Source of the DNA: Chitinophaga barathri
GTDB taxonomy: Bacteria > Bacteroidota > Bacteroidia > Chitinophagales > Chitinophagaceae
Assembly: GCF_003807585.1 (NCBI RefSeq)
Contig: NZ_RMBX01000002.1
Span: 310,001-374,000 of the forward strand
DNA: 64,000 bases
Direction of reading: 5' to 3'
Position 1 is the stretch's first letter, and every line of letters begins with the position of its first letter. Shown here in pieces: positions 51,215-60,184 of this stretch. Below the pieces are notes generated by a model. The model was not told where the DNA came from. It was given only the letters and a program-made list of their open reading frames with translations, and made no database searches. The position numbers were made by a program, and so were the translations under genes.

Positions 51215-51922
51215 ATGAAAGCAATCGAAGACCTTGCCGGCAAAGGGTATACAGTACTACTCGAAGTTTTCTCCATCGAAGCCGTACAACAGATGGTCGA
51301 CATCATCCGGCTGGCAAATCGCCAGGGCGCCGCTTTCCGTCAAACGGCGGACTTGTTTGCCATCCGACGCGTGATGGCGGAGATACCCGCCCTGCAACAA
51401 CTTGTGCTTACACCTGCCTTGCTGGACTGGGTGAAGACGCTTGGCGGGAAAGAACATTTTCTGGTCAAATCTATTTATTTCGACAAACCCGGCGCATCCA
51501 ACTGGTTCGTAGCCTGGCACCAGGACCTGACCATATCCGTGGACCGGAAACATGCCGTTCCCCACTTCGGCCCATGGACCGTGAAGCAGGAGCAGTTTGC
51601 CGTACAACCGCCCGTGGAGATACTGGAAAACATGATCACCTTCCGCATTCACCTGGACGATACGGATGAAAACAACGGTGCGCTGAAGGTGATCCCCGGC
51701 TCGCACCTGAAGCAGGTGCACCGCGCGGACACCATCAACCGGGACGAAGAAACGATCTGCGCAGTGCCCGCCGGCAGTATCATGGTGATGAAACCTTTGC
51801 TGATGCATGCTTCCGGCAGAACGACCAACCACCGCAACCGGCGCGTGCTGCACCTGGAATTTTCCAGCATGGCCCTGCCGGAGCCTTTACAATGGGCGGA
51901 ATATTTACCCTTAAACAACTGA
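51215..51922 (+). CDS. Phytanoyl-CoA dioxygenase (PhyH) family protein
   Basis: This 235-aa Fe(II)/2-oxoglutarate-dependent oxygenase-like protein has the iron triad in WHQDLTI (His/Asp ~105-107) and the distal His in LLMHASGRTTNH (~190), with a downstream Arg expected to bind 2-oxoglutarate (NRRVLHLEF). NNGALKVIPGSHLKQVHR is a clear PhyH block. Bacterial members hydroxylate diverse small molecules; the substrate is unknown here. It is packed between the GNAT and amidotransferase genes with 1-bp gaps, suggesting all act on a related metabolite. Confidence 0.88.
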   Translation: MKAIEDLAGKGYTVLLEVFSIEAVQQMVDIIRLANRQGAAFRQTADLFAIRRVMAEIPALQQLVLTPALLDWVKTLGGKEHFLVKSIYFDKPGASNWFVAWHQDLTISVDRKHAVPHFGPWTVKQEQFAVQPPVEILENMITFRIHLDDTDENNGALKVIPGSHLKQVHRADTINRDEETICAVPAGSIMVMKPLLMHASGRTTNHRNRRVLHLEFSSMALPEPLQWAEYLPLNN

Positions 51923-51923
51923 C

Positions 51924-52595
51924 ATGCGTATACATTATCTGCAACACGTCCCGTTCGAAGGCCTCGCCGCCATCGCGGACTGGGCGAAGCAACATTCCCA
52001 CACGCTGACGGCCACACGCTGGTACGAAACACCCACGCTCCCGCAGCAGCAGGACTTTGACATGCTCATCATCATGGGCGGCCCCATGGGTATTTACGAC
52101 GAAGCCGATTACCCCTGGCTGCGGGACGAAAAAACATTCATCCGCCAGTCCATCGATGCGGGGAAACCCGTACTGGGCGTTTGCCTCGGCTCCCAGCTGC
52201 TCGCGGATGTGCTGGGCGCAAAGGTCTACCCGAACAAACACAAGGAGATCGGCTGGTTCCCGGTGCAGTTTGACGGGGAATTGTCCGGCGAAGACCTCGT
52301 AGCCTGCCACTGGCATGGAGATACATTCAATCTGCCGGAGGGCGCAGTGCATCTTGCGCAGTCCGCCGCCTGCAAAAACCAGGCTTACCGCTATGGTGAC
52401 CGGGTGTATGGCCTCCAGTTCCATTTGGAAATGACGCCCGCGGCGCTGGAAGGCATGATAGCGGCCTGCGGGAAAGAACTGGTGAAAGCTGAATGGGTGC
52501 AGGACGAAGAAGAATTACGGCAGGGGATACATTATGCTGAAGCTACCCGCATGGTACTGTTCAGCCTCCTGGACCGGTTAGAAAAATTCGTGTAA
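51924..52595 (+). CDS. Class I glutamine amidotransferase-like protein
   Basis: This 223-aa cytoplasmic protein of the GMP-synthase-like amidotransferase group has MLIIMGGPMGIYDEADYPWL (~46-65), the nucleophile elbow GVCLGSQLLADVLGA (Cys ~83) and LQFHLEMTPAAL, which supplies the His and Glu of the triad. Stand-alone proteins of this kind hydrolyse glutamine or gamma-glutamyl compounds. No synthetase partner is present in the operon. It follows the PhyH gene by one base and precedes ypdA by nine. Confidence 0.9.
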   Translation: MRIHYLQHVPFEGLAAIADWAKQHSHTLTATRWYETPTLPQQQDFDMLIIMGGPMGIYDEADYPWLRDEKTFIRQSIDAGKPVLGVCLGSQLLADVLGAKVYPNKHKEIGWFPVQFDGELSGEDLVACHWHGDTFNLPEGAVHLAQSAACKNQAYRYGDRVYGLQFHLEMTPAALEGMIAACGKELVKAEWVQDEEELRQGIHYAEATRMVLFSLLDRLEKFV

Positions 52596-52604
52596 ATTAG
52601 CGGC

Positions 52605-53567
52605 ATGGCAAAGCAGGTACCGTTAATCATCATCGGTGGAGGCCCGATAGGGCTGGCATGCGCGCTGGCAGCGCAAAGACAAGGACTGGATTACCTGATC
52701 CTCGAAAAAGGATGCCTGGTAAATTCACTCTACCGCTACCCGCTCAATATGACCTTCTTTTCCACCAGCGAAAGGCTGGAAATAGGCGGCATTCCTTTCG
52801 TTTCCAACAACGCGAAACCCACCAGGCCCGAGGCGCTTGAATATTACCGCCGGGTGGCCCTTTCAAAAGAAGTAAAAATACACCTCTTTGAAAAGGCCGA
52901 AAGCATCAAAGCTAACGGGGAAGGGTATACGGTGGTGACCAATAAAAACAGCTATTCAGCCAAAAACATCATCATCGCCACTGGTTTTTATGATATCCCG
53001 AACCTGCTGAACATCCCCGGGGAAAACCTCCCCAAAGTGACTCACTACTACAAAGACCCGCATTTTTACGCCACGCAGAAAGTAATCGTCATCGGTGCAA
53101 ACAACTCCGCCGTGGATGCCGCGCTGGAAACTTACCGTAAAGGCGCGGATGTGACCATGGTAATTCGTGAAGGGGAGATCGGGAAACGGGTGAAATATTG
53201 GGTAAAACCTGATATAGAGAACAGGGTAAAAGAATGCAGCATCAAAGCATATTTTCATTCCGTGCTCACGAACATCCATGAAACGGAAGCGGACATCCTC
53301 ACACCCGAAGGCGTCGTAACCATCCCGAATGATTTTGTGATTGCCGCAACGGGCTACCAGCCGGATTTCAGTTTCCTGGAAAGAACAGGCATCACTTTAT
53401 CTGAAGATGCGGTGCGAAGCCCGGCCTACAACCCGGAAACCATGGAAACCAATCTGCCCGGCGTCTACCTGGCCGGGGTAGTATGCGGTGGCATGAACAC
53501 ACACATCTGGTTCATTGAAAACTCAAGGGAACATGCAGACCGGATCATCGGCCATATTGTTAAATGA
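52605..53567 (+). CDS. ypdA: YpdA-type FAD/NADPH-dependent disulfide reductase
   Basis: This 320-aa flavoprotein resembles bacillithiol disulfide reductase. The FAD-binding LIIIGGGPIGLACALAAQR (~7-25), the YpdA block SLYRYPLNMTFFSTSERLEI (~41-60), the NADPH-binding VIVIGANNSAVDAALE (~163-178) and the C-terminal ATGYQPDF with YLAGVVCGGMNTHIWFIENS are all diagnostic. The lack of a CxxC pair is normal for YpdA. This suggests the organism uses bacillithiol or a similar thiol. It ends the rmuC operon and overlaps the convergent murB by 8 bp, with no terminator between them. Confidence 0.92.
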   Translation: MAKQVPLIIIGGGPIGLACALAAQRQGLDYLILEKGCLVNSLYRYPLNMTFFSTSERLEIGGIPFVSNNAKPTRPEALEYYRRVALSKEVKIHLFEKAESIKANGEGYTVVTNKNSYSAKNIIIATGFYDIPNLLNIPGENLPKVTHYYKDPHFYATQKVIVIGANNSAVDAALETYRKGADVTMVIREGEIGKRVKYWVKPDIENRVKECSIKAYFHSVLTNIHETEADILTPEGVVTIPNDFVIAATGYQPDFSFLERTGITLSEDAVRSPAYNPETMETNLPGVYLAGVVCGGMNTHIWFIENSREHADRIIGHIVK

Positions 53568-54573
53568 TATTCACTTCGCGCTCCAGTACCACACCGAATT
53601 TTTCTTTGACGCTTTCCACCACCTGCCAGGACAGCTCTACGATATCCTCGCCTTTGGCATGACCGTAGTTCACCAGTACCAGGGCCTGCCGCGCATGTAC
53701 GCCCGCATCTCCGTTGCGGTAACCTTTCCAGCCGCTTTGTTCAATCAGCCAGCCTGCCGCCAGCTTATACCGGTCACCGGGTAAAGGATAAGCCACGACG
53801 GCCGGAAAGGCCAGTTTCAGCTCTTCATACTTTTCTTTTGTCACCTCTGGGTTTTTGAAAAAACTTCCCGCATTACCGATCTCCGCCGGGTTGGGGAGTT
53901 TGGAAGAACGGATATTGATCACCGCTTCGCTGATGCTGCGGATGGAAGGTTTTTTGCCCAGGCGCTCCAGCTCTTGTTCGATGGCGCCATAACTGGTATT
54001 GAACACCGGTTTTTTATTCAGCCGGTATATGACCTGCAAGATTACGAACTGGTCTTTGTACTGGTGTTTGAATACACTCTCGCGGTATCCGAAAGCGCAG
54101 GCTTCTTTATTAAATGAAACGAGTGTATGATCCTGTAAGTGCAAGGCTTCCAGCTCCTCAAACACATCTTTGATCTCCACGCCATACGCCCCGATATTCT
54201 GCATCGGGCTGGCGCCCACGTTGCCGGGAATAAGGGAAAGATTTTCCAGGCCCGCGTAGCCTTTTTCAATACAATGCATCACAAACTGGTGCCAGTTTTC
54301 CCCCGCCCCTGCCTTCACATACACATGATCCTCGTCTTCACTCACCGTATGGATGCCCTTGATCTCGTTCTTCAGTACCAATCCGTCAAAATCCTTCGTC
54401 AGCAGGATATTGCTGCCGCCGCCAAGTATCAGTTTTCGGGTATGTTTATACTGCGGGTCTGCCAGTATCTCTTCCAGCGCTTCGCGGGAATGGAACGCAG
54501 CAAAATAACGGGCCGTGGCATCCAGGTTGAATGTGTTGTACTGGCGGAGTGAAACATTTTCTTGTACCCTCAT
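53560..54573 (-). CDS. murB: UDP-N-acetylmuramate dehydrogenase
   Basis: This 337-aa FAD enzyme reduces UDP-GlcNAc-enolpyruvate to UDP-MurNAc in peptidoglycan synthesis. NTFNLDATARYFAAF (~13-27) and LILGGGSNILLTKDFDGLVL (~49-68) form the FAD-binding domain; YAGLENLSLIPGNVGASPMQ (~109-128) and AFGYRESVFKH follow; IRSSKLPNPAEIGNAGSFFK supplies the catalytic Ser in NAGSFFK. The length fits the E. coli-type (type I) enzyme. The ATG at 54571-54573 is used, since the open frame further upstream lies opposite the SDR gene. The 57-bp gap to the divergent SDR gene must hold both promoters. Confidence 0.95.
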   Translation of the reverse strand: MRVQENVSLRQYNTFNLDATARYFAAFHSREALEEILADPQYKHTRKLILGGGSNILLTKDFDGLVLKNEIKGIHTVSEDEDHVYVKAGAGENWHQFVMHCIEKGYAGLENLSLIPGNVGASPMQNIGAYGVEIKDVFEELEALHLQDHTLVSFNKEACAFGYRESVFKHQYKDQFVILQVIYRLNKKPVFNTSYGAIEQELERLGKKPSIRSISEAVINIRSSKLPNPAEIGNAGSFFKNPEVTKEKYEELKLAFPAVVAYPLPGDRYKLAAGWLIEQSGWKGYRNGDAGVHARQALVLVNYGHAKGEDIVELSWQVVESVKEKFGVVLEREVNII

Positions 54574-54630
54574 AATGAAGTATTCAAATATCCTATCTTT
54601 AATAACGGAACAAATATAACTAACAATAAA

Positions 54631-55272
54631 ATGCCAGGAACAGCAATTGTTATCGGAGCAACAGGATTGATAGGACAGCTGCTGGTACAGCAGCTCCTGG
54701 ATGACGGCCATTACAGCGAGGTGAGGACCATTACCCGCAAACCCCTGCCCCTTCAGCATCCCAAGCTGAAACAGACCATTACATCCCTTGAAAACAGCGT
54801 TGAACTGGAAGCCGCTTTGCAGGGGGATGCACTTTTCTGCTGCATTGGCACCACCATCAAAAAAGCAGGCAGCCAGGCCGCCTTCACCGCGGTAGACCAC
54901 GACATCCCCGTTCAATGCGGCCATATAGCCCGGAAGAACGGCGTCGCACAATATCATCTCGTATCCGCGATAGGCGCCAAACAAGGTGCGCGCAACTTTT
55001 ACCTGCGTACAAAAGGCGCTACAGAAGCGGCGCTGGCCGAAATGGGATTCCCTTCTCTCTATATTTACCGCCCTTCGCTCCTGCTCGGGGACAGGAAAGA
55101 AGTACGTTTTGGCGAGCAGGCGGGACAGTGGCTGATGCCCGTCTTTAGTTTTCTGCTCCAAGGCGGCATGAAAAAGTACCGGCCGGTAAAAGCGGCTACC
55201 GTAGCGGAAACAATGCTGAATAAGTCAAAAGAAAAAGAGGGTGGCGTGCATACCGTTTATTTCAACGTATAA
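54631..55272 (+). CDS. Atypical SDR, NAD(P)-binding oxidoreductase
   Basis: This 213-aa Rossmann protein has VIGATGLIGQLLVQQLLDDG (~7-26) as the dinucleotide loop, RTITRKPLP, FCCIGTTIKKAG (~70-81) and YHLVSAIGAKQGARNFYLRT (~110-129), followed by YRPSLLLGDRKEVRFGE. It resembles HTATIP2/YwnB-like atypical short-chain dehydrogenases. The substrate is unknown. Its stop lies 3 bp from the convergent priA stop, with no terminator between. Confidence 0.85.
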   Translation: MPGTAIVIGATGLIGQLLVQQLLDDGHYSEVRTITRKPLPLQHPKLKQTITSLENSVELEAALQGDALFCCIGTTIKKAGSQAAFTAVDHDIPVQCGHIARKNGVAQYHLVSAIGAKQGARNFYLRTKGATEAALAEMGFPSLYIYRPSLLLGDRKEVRFGEQAGQWLMPVFSFLLQGGMKKYRPVKAATVAETMLNKSKEKEGGVHTVYFNV

Positions 55273-55275
55273 CTT

Positions 55276-57723
55276 CTACTGCACACAATCCACATCCGGT
55301 ACAATGATCACCGAGCGGAACTGCTTTTCGATCAGCAGCTGGGAGAACAATTCTTTCATAAGGTTCTTCACCTGTGTGATCCTTTTGGAATCACGCGGAA
55401 GTTTGATGAGCATTTCCTGTAAATAAAAATCCCGGACCTTTCCCACCAAAGGCGCCGCCGGGCCTACCAGCTGTGCGCCAAGGTGCGGCCGCAGCCAGTT
55501 CGCCAGGATCATGGCGGCCTGCTCTACCGTCTGTTGTTTTTTATGTTTGAGGGTCACTTTTACCAGTCTGAAAAACGGCGGGTACCCAAACTGTTCGCGT
55601 TCCGTAATCTCATTTTCGTACATCGCCTTGTAGTTGTGCTCTGTTACGAAATGAAGGATAGGATGACGGGTATTGCTGGCCTGTATCACTACTTTCCCCT
55701 GCCCGTCCCTCCGGCCTGAACGGCCGCTCACCTGCTCCATCAGCTGGAAGGCCCGCTCGTTCACCCTGAAATCCGGGTAGCTCAGCAGGCTGTCCGCACT
55801 AATGATGCCCACAAGATTTACGTTCGCAAAATCCAGCCCTTTCACCACCATCTGCGTACCCACCAGGATGTCTATCTCCTGCTGCTCCAGCAGCTGGATC
55901 ATTTTGTTATGACTGTCTTTGTTGCGGATGGCGTCCATGTCCATCCGCGCAATGCGGGCGGTGGGGAACATTTCCTGCAAGTCCTCTTCGATCTTTTCCG
56001 TACCGAAATTTTTCGGCAGCAGCGTCTGGCTGCCACAGGCGGCGCAGGTGTAGATGTAAGGATAACGGGTGCCGCAGTAGTGGCAGCTCAGTTTGTCCTG
56101 GTGTTTATGATACGTAAGCGAAACGTCGCATTGTTTACAATTCGGGATCCAGCCGCAGGTGGTACAAAGCAGGAAAGGCGCGTAACCGCGGCGGTTCTGG
56201 AACAGGATCACCTGTTTCTTCATATCCAGGGAACGTTGTATCTGCTGGCGCAGCACAGACGTAAAATTGTGTATCACTTCTTTCAGCGCCAGTTCTTTTT
56301 TCAGGTCCACGATCTCTATCTCCGGCATGGCGATACCGCCAAAGCGCTCCTGCAATTCCACCAGCCCGTATTTTCCCTGCTTCGCGTTGTAATAACTTTC
56401 CAGCGCGGGCGTAGCGGAGCCCATCAATACTTTTGCGCCAAAGAGGCTGGCGTAATAGATGGCGGCATCGCGGGCGTGGTAGCGGGGCGCGGGCTCCTGT
56501 TGTTTGAAGGATGCGTCATGTTCTTCATCGAGGATGATGAGGCCGAGATCGCGGAAAGGCAGCAGCAGGCTGCTGCGGGCGCCCAGCACGATGCGGATCT
56601 CGCCGTTTTTTACCTTGTTCCATATCTCCACTCTTTCGTTGTTGGAAAAGCGGGAATGGTAAATGCCGATCTGCCCGCCGAAATGTTTTTGCAGGCGGCG
56701 GATGATCTGCGCCGTAAGGGCTATTTCAGGAAGCAGGTACAGCACCTGTTTACCGCTTTGCAGGGCTTCTTCCATCAGCTTCACATATATCTGCGTTTTA
56801 CCGCTGGAGGTAACGCCATGCAGTAGCGTGACCTGTTTTTGCGCAATACTGGCCTTCACTTCAGCCAGCGCTTTTTCCTGCGCCGGGCTCAGATCGAAAT
56901 TCATATTGGTTTCCACTTTCCCCATCGGGATGCGGTCCACCGTTCTTTTATCGACCCGTAAGATCTGTTTTTCCACCAGTCCTTTCAGCTGCGCGGCGGA
57001 TGCGCCGGACTTCTTCAGCAGCTCGGTCTGCAATACCTCTCCCTGCGTTTTCAGCAGGTGAAGATAGGCCAGCAGCAGCTCCATTTGTTTGGGTGCGCGG
57101 GACAGCTCGTCAAACAGCGGGGCCAGGGCTTCATCCCCTTCGTATGCGGGGTTGAGCAGTATGTAGTTTTCTTTTTTCTCTTTGTAAACTTCTTTCAGTT
57201 CCTCGTACACGAGGCATACCTTTTTTTCGATCAGCTGTTTGATCACGCTGTACACGTCTGAGCGGTCAAGGATAAGCTGAACTTCCCCTATACGCAGTTC
57301 TTTGCGCAGCAGCAGGGCTTCCGCGAGCAGGTATTCGTAATCGTCGAGGGAGCTGAAATCGTCGCCGAAAGCGTCGTTGTACAGCAGGATGGTTTCGCTG
57401 GAAAGTTTGAGGTGAGCGGGAAGGGCGGCGTTGAGCACATCCCCTTCGTTGCACATATAATACTGCGCGATCCATTCCCAGAAGGCCAGCTGGGTGGGGT
57501 ACACCACGGGCTCTTTATCAAGCAGGTCCATGATGGGCTTGGTCTTGTAAGCCGAGGGCGCCTGCTCATGAATGGATTTTACGATCCCCGCATACTTCTT
57601 CTGTTTACCTAACTGTACGGCCACGCGGCTGCCAGGCTGTATGGTGGCTTCCATTTCCGGCGGTACGGCGTAAGTGTAATTCCTGGGAAGTGCAAGGGGT
57701 AATATTACGTCAGCATATTTCAT
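55276..57723 (-). CDS. priA: Primosomal protein N' (replication restart helicase PriA)
   Basis: This 815-aa superfamily 2 helicase reloads the replisome at stalled forks. The N-terminal 3'-end-binding domain is at ~1-105; Walker A GVTSSGKTQIYVKLMEEAL (~304-322), DEEHD (DEAH box variant, ~398) and FQNRRGYAPF follow. A zinc region has two CxxC pairs and more (CTTCGWIPNCKQC and CHYCG, CAACG; ~510-565). VGTQMVVKGLDF and the QVSGRSGRRDGQGKVVIQ motif lie in the second lobe. The length is slightly above E. coli PriA (732). Its ATG overlaps the plsC stop (ATGA), so the two are coupled. Confidence 0.96.
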   Translation of the reverse strand: MKYADVILPLALPRNYTYAVPPEMEATIQPGSRVAVQLGKQKKYAGIVKSIHEQAPSAYKTKPIMDLLDKEPVVYPTQLAFWEWIAQYYMCNEGDVLNAALPAHLKLSSETILLYNDAFGDDFSSLDDYEYLLAEALLLRKELRIGEVQLILDRSDVYSVIKQLIEKKVCLVYEELKEVYKEKKENYILLNPAYEGDEALAPLFDELSRAPKQMELLLAYLHLLKTQGEVLQTELLKKSGASAAQLKGLVEKQILRVDKRTVDRIPMGKVETNMNFDLSPAQEKALAEVKASIAQKQVTLLHGVTSSGKTQIYVKLMEEALQSGKQVLYLLPEIALTAQIIRRLQKHFGGQIGIYHSRFSNNERVEIWNKVKNGEIRIVLGARSSLLLPFRDLGLIILDEEHDASFKQQEPAPRYHARDAAIYYASLFGAKVLMGSATPALESYYNAKQGKYGLVELQERFGGIAMPEIEIVDLKKELALKEVIHNFTSVLRQQIQRSLDMKKQVILFQNRRGYAPFLLCTTCGWIPNCKQCDVSLTYHKHQDKLSCHYCGTRYPYIYTCAACGSQTLLPKNFGTEKIEEDLQEMFPTARIARMDMDAIRNKDSHNKMIQLLEQQEIDILVGTQMVVKGLDFANVNLVGIISADSLLSYPDFRVNERAFQLMEQVSGRSGRRDGQGKVVIQASNTRHPILHFVTEHNYKAMYENEITEREQFGYPPFFRLVKVTLKHKKQQTVEQAAMILANWLRPHLGAQLVGPAAPLVGKVRDFYLQEMLIKLPRDSKRITQVKNLMKELFSQLLIEKQFRSVIIVPDVDCVQ

Positions 57724-58484
57724 ATTGCCTGTAAGGCAGGATAGTTATGATATTTTCTTAATTCTTCCTCCATCATGTGGCGTACCTGTTTTTTAAGGTG
57801 TGGCACGTCTTCCATGGTAAGGCCTTTTACCGGCACTACGGGGAGAAATACCACGCGGCAGGGGCCTGGGTTGAGGGACATGAACTTTATTTTGGCAAGG
57901 CGCTCGTGGTTGTCCACATAGATCACCGGCCTGATATCGGTCTGTGTTTCGATGGCGATCCTGAAAGCGCCGCTATGAAAAGGCAGCAGGGGCTGTTCCG
58001 TTTCATTCGTGGTGCCTTCCGGGAAGATCAGCAGGGACACGCCCTGGCGGATCATATGCAGCATATCGCGCATGCTCTGGGCCCGGCCTTTGGCGGTACT
58101 GCGGTCCACCGGTACCACGGAACGGCTGTAGATCAGGCCGAACAGGGGGATACGGCTCAGCTCGCTTTTACCCAGCGGCCTGAAGGGCAGCGGCATGACC
58201 TTTACGGCCAGGGCGGCGTCCAGGTAAGATGCGTGATTGGCGAGGTAAATGAGCGGCTGTTTGACGTGCGGGGTCAACCATTTTTTGGTCACCCGGATAC
58301 CGACGGCGGGAAACCATACATGCGCCCAGAAACGGAGGAAATAAAAAACGATATTCCCTCCCTTCACTTTCCCGAAGAAAGACACCAGGACGATAGGCGG
58401 AAGTATCAGGAACATGATACCCAGCCACACGATCAGGGCATATAGGCTGTACAGAGCCTGGAAACATTTCGATAACACGCGCAT
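57720..58484 (-). CDS. plsC: 1-acyl-sn-glycerol-3-phosphate acyltransferase
   Basis: This 254-aa membrane-associated enzyme makes phosphatidic acid from lysophosphatidate. Hydrophobic N-terminal segments (ALYSLYALIVWLGIMFLILP) precede the acyltransferase motifs NHASYLDAALAV (HX4D, ~87-98), KSELSRIPLFG, IFPEGTTNE (~155-163) and the C-terminal PVIYV block. It is upstream of and coupled to priA; the pairing of a lipid and a replication gene seems incidental. It is divergent from mtaB, with 114 bp between them. Confidence 0.9.
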   Translation of the reverse strand: MRVLSKCFQALYSLYALIVWLGIMFLILPPIVLVSFFGKVKGGNIVFYFLRFWAHVWFPAVGIRVTKKWLTPHVKQPLIYLANHASYLDAALAVKVMPLPFRPLGKSELSRIPLFGLIYSRSVVPVDRSTAKGRAQSMRDMLHMIRQGVSLLIFPEGTTNETEQPLLPFHSGAFRIAIETQTDIRPVIYVDNHERLAKIKFMSLNPGPCRVVFLPVVPVKGLTMEDVPHLKKQVRHMMEEELRKYHNYPALQAI

Positions 58485-58582
58485 AAAAACCGGAAAGATA
58501 CAGAATTATGACCTGTACCACAACAATCCGGAATACATAACGAACAAATATCATACCTATGGCGGAAATCGACCGAATATCG

Positions 58583-58590
58583 TACCTTTG
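58583..58590 (+). promoter_or_regulatory. -7 element of mtaB
   Basis: TACCTTTG, the same octamer as in the tRNA-Val promoter, ends eight bases before the mtaB ATG, implying a very short leader. Confidence 0.55.
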
Positions 58591-58598
58591 CCATCCTT

Positions 58599-59876
58599 AT
58601 GACAGCGGCAAAATCAGTAGCATTTCATACACTCGGCTGTAAGCTGAACTTTTCCGAGACATCCACCATCAGCAGGATGCTCGAAAAGGACGGGTTCGTT
58701 AAAAAGGATTTTGACGAAACGGCGGATGTGTACGTGATCAATACCTGCTCCGTGACGGACAATGCGGACAAGGAGTGCCGGCAGCTCGTGCGCCGCATCC
58801 AGCGCCGCGCCCCCGAAAGCCTGGTGGTGATCACCGGCTGTTATGCCCAGCTGAAACCGAAAGAAATTGCCGAAATACCTGGGGTGGACCTGGTGCTGGG
58901 CGCCGCCGAAAAGTTCAATATCGCGGATCATATCCGCGAACTCGCCAAAGGCGACAGCGCAAAGATCTGCTCCTGCGATATCGAAGATGTGAATACTTTC
59001 CACAGCTCCTGGTCTGTGAACGACCGTACCCGTACCTTCCTGAAAGTACAGGACGGTTGCGACTACAACTGTTCCTTCTGCACCATCCCCATGGCCCGTG
59101 GCATTTCCCGCAGCGACAGCGTGGCGAACGTGGTGGCCAGCGCCCATGAACTGGCTTCCGGCGGGGTAAAGGAGATCGTGCTCACCGGGGTGAACCTGGG
59201 GGATTTCGGGAAAGGTTTTGAAGGCGGCAAAAAACGCGAAGAGAGCTTTTTTGAACTCATCCAGCAGTTGGACCAGGTGGAAGGCATTGAACGTTACCGC
59301 ATTTCAAGCATAGAGCCGAACCTGCTCAGCAACGAGATCATCGAATTTGTGGCCGGCAGCCGGAAGTTTATGCCGCACTTCCACATCCCGCTCCAGAGCG
59401 GCAGCAACGACATACTGGCGCTGATGCGCCGCCGCTACCGCAGGGAATTGTATGCGGAAAAAGTAGGGCTCATCAAACAATTTATGCCGCATTGCTCCAT
59501 TGGTGTGGACGTGATTGTGGGTTTCCCCGCGGAAAGCGACGCGCATTTCCGGGAAACCTATGATTTCCTTCACGACCTGGATGTGTCTTACCTGCACGTG
59601 TTCACCTATTCCGAAAGGGACAATACTCATGCCCTCGGCATCAAGCCGGTGGTGCCGGTACAGGTACGGCATGAAAGGAACAAGGCGCTGCGCAACCTGA
59701 GCCATAAGAAGCTGCAATATTTCACCGAACAGCACCTGGGGCAAACACGCAAAGTGTTGTTTGAAAGACATAGTAAAGACGGAATCATGGAAGGTTATAC
59801 GGATAATTATATCAAAGTGACCACACCGGTAAGGGAAGAATGGAGGAATAACATCGTGGACTGGAACCTGCGATAG
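58599..59876 (+). CDS. mtaB: tRNA (N6-threonylcarbamoyladenosine-37 C2) methylthiotransferase MtaB
   Basis: This 425-aa radical-SAM enzyme adds the methylthio group to t6A37, giving ms2t6A in tRNAs reading ANN codons. The N-terminal MTTase domain carries three cluster cysteines (HTLGCKLN, INTCSVTDNADKEC). The radical-SAM motif is CDYNCSFCTIP (~152-162), and SSIEPNLL, LQSGSNDILALMRRRY and VGFPAESDAHF follow. A TRAM-like C-terminal segment (KVLFERH ... GYTDNYIKV) ends the protein. The length is typical. It stands alone before the tRNA-Val gene, an appealing but probably chance neighbour. Confidence 0.95.
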   Translation: MTAAKSVAFHTLGCKLNFSETSTISRMLEKDGFVKKDFDETADVYVINTCSVTDNADKECRQLVRRIQRRAPESLVVITGCYAQLKPKEIAEIPGVDLVLGAAEKFNIADHIRELAKGDSAKICSCDIEDVNTFHSSWSVNDRTRTFLKVQDGCDYNCSFCTIPMARGISRSDSVANVVASAHELASGGVKEIVLTGVNLGDFGKGFEGGKKREESFFELIQQLDQVEGIERYRISSIEPNLLSNEIIEFVAGSRKFMPHFHIPLQSGSNDILALMRRRYRRELYAEKVGLIKQFMPHCSIGVDVIVGFPAESDAHFRETYDFLHDLDVSYLHVFTYSERDNTHALGIKPVVPVQVRHERNKALRNLSHKKLQYFTEQHLGQTRKVLFERHSKDGIMEGYTDNYIKVTTPVREEWRNNIVDWNLR

Positions 59877-59931
59877 CAAAAGGTTTCAGGCGACTGATCC
59901 ACACGTTTTTCAAAGTTTTTCGAAAAAATAT

Positions 59932-59961
59932 TTGGCAGAATAAAAATAGTTTTTACCTTTG
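59932..59961 (+). promoter_or_regulatory. Promoter of tRNA-Val
   Basis: TTG (59932-59934), a 19-base spacer and TACCTTTG (59954-59961) match the Bacteroidota sigma-ABfr consensus exactly in spacing. The tRNA begins about 35 bp after the -7 element. Confidence 0.85.
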
Positions 59962-59995
59962 CAATCCCATCGAACGAAAAGCGTTCAAACATAAT

Positions 59996-60070
59996 GGGAG
60001 CTTAGCTCAGCTGGTTCAGAGCATCTGCCTTACAAGCAGAGGGTCGACGGTTCGAATCCGCCAGCTCCCA
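59996..60070 (+). tRNA. tRNA-Val (anticodon UAC)
   Basis: The 75-base cloverleaf has acceptor GGGAGCT (59996-60002) pairing with AGCTCCC (60063-60069), a D-arm from GCTC to GAGC, the anticodon stem TCTGC/GCAGA with loop CTTACAA (anticodon TAC), a five-base variable loop and a T-loop TTCGAAT. The T-stem GACGG/CCGCC has one A-C mismatch. The 3' CCA is not encoded (CGA follows the discriminator A). Confidence 0.96.
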
Positions 60071-60078
60071 CGAATAAC

Positions 60079-60115
60079 AAAGGCCGTTTCAGCATCATTG
60101 CCGGAACGGCCTTTT
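60079..60115 (+). terminator. Intrinsic terminator after tRNA-Val
   Basis: AAAGGCCGTTTC (60079-60090) pairs with GGAACGGCCTTT (60103-60114, one G-U pair) and continues into a T run. Confidence 0.9.
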
Positions 60116-60184
60116 TGTTTGCCTGCACTTTTCGCCAGGCATGTTTCTGATTAACCTTGCGGCTTCTAAACACGGCCTACTGGT

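Noticed and set aside
54574..55161. Upstream extension of murB by about 196 codons
   Set aside because: The extension is antisense to the SDR gene and has no murB similarity; the ATG at 54573 gives the normal MurB N-terminus.
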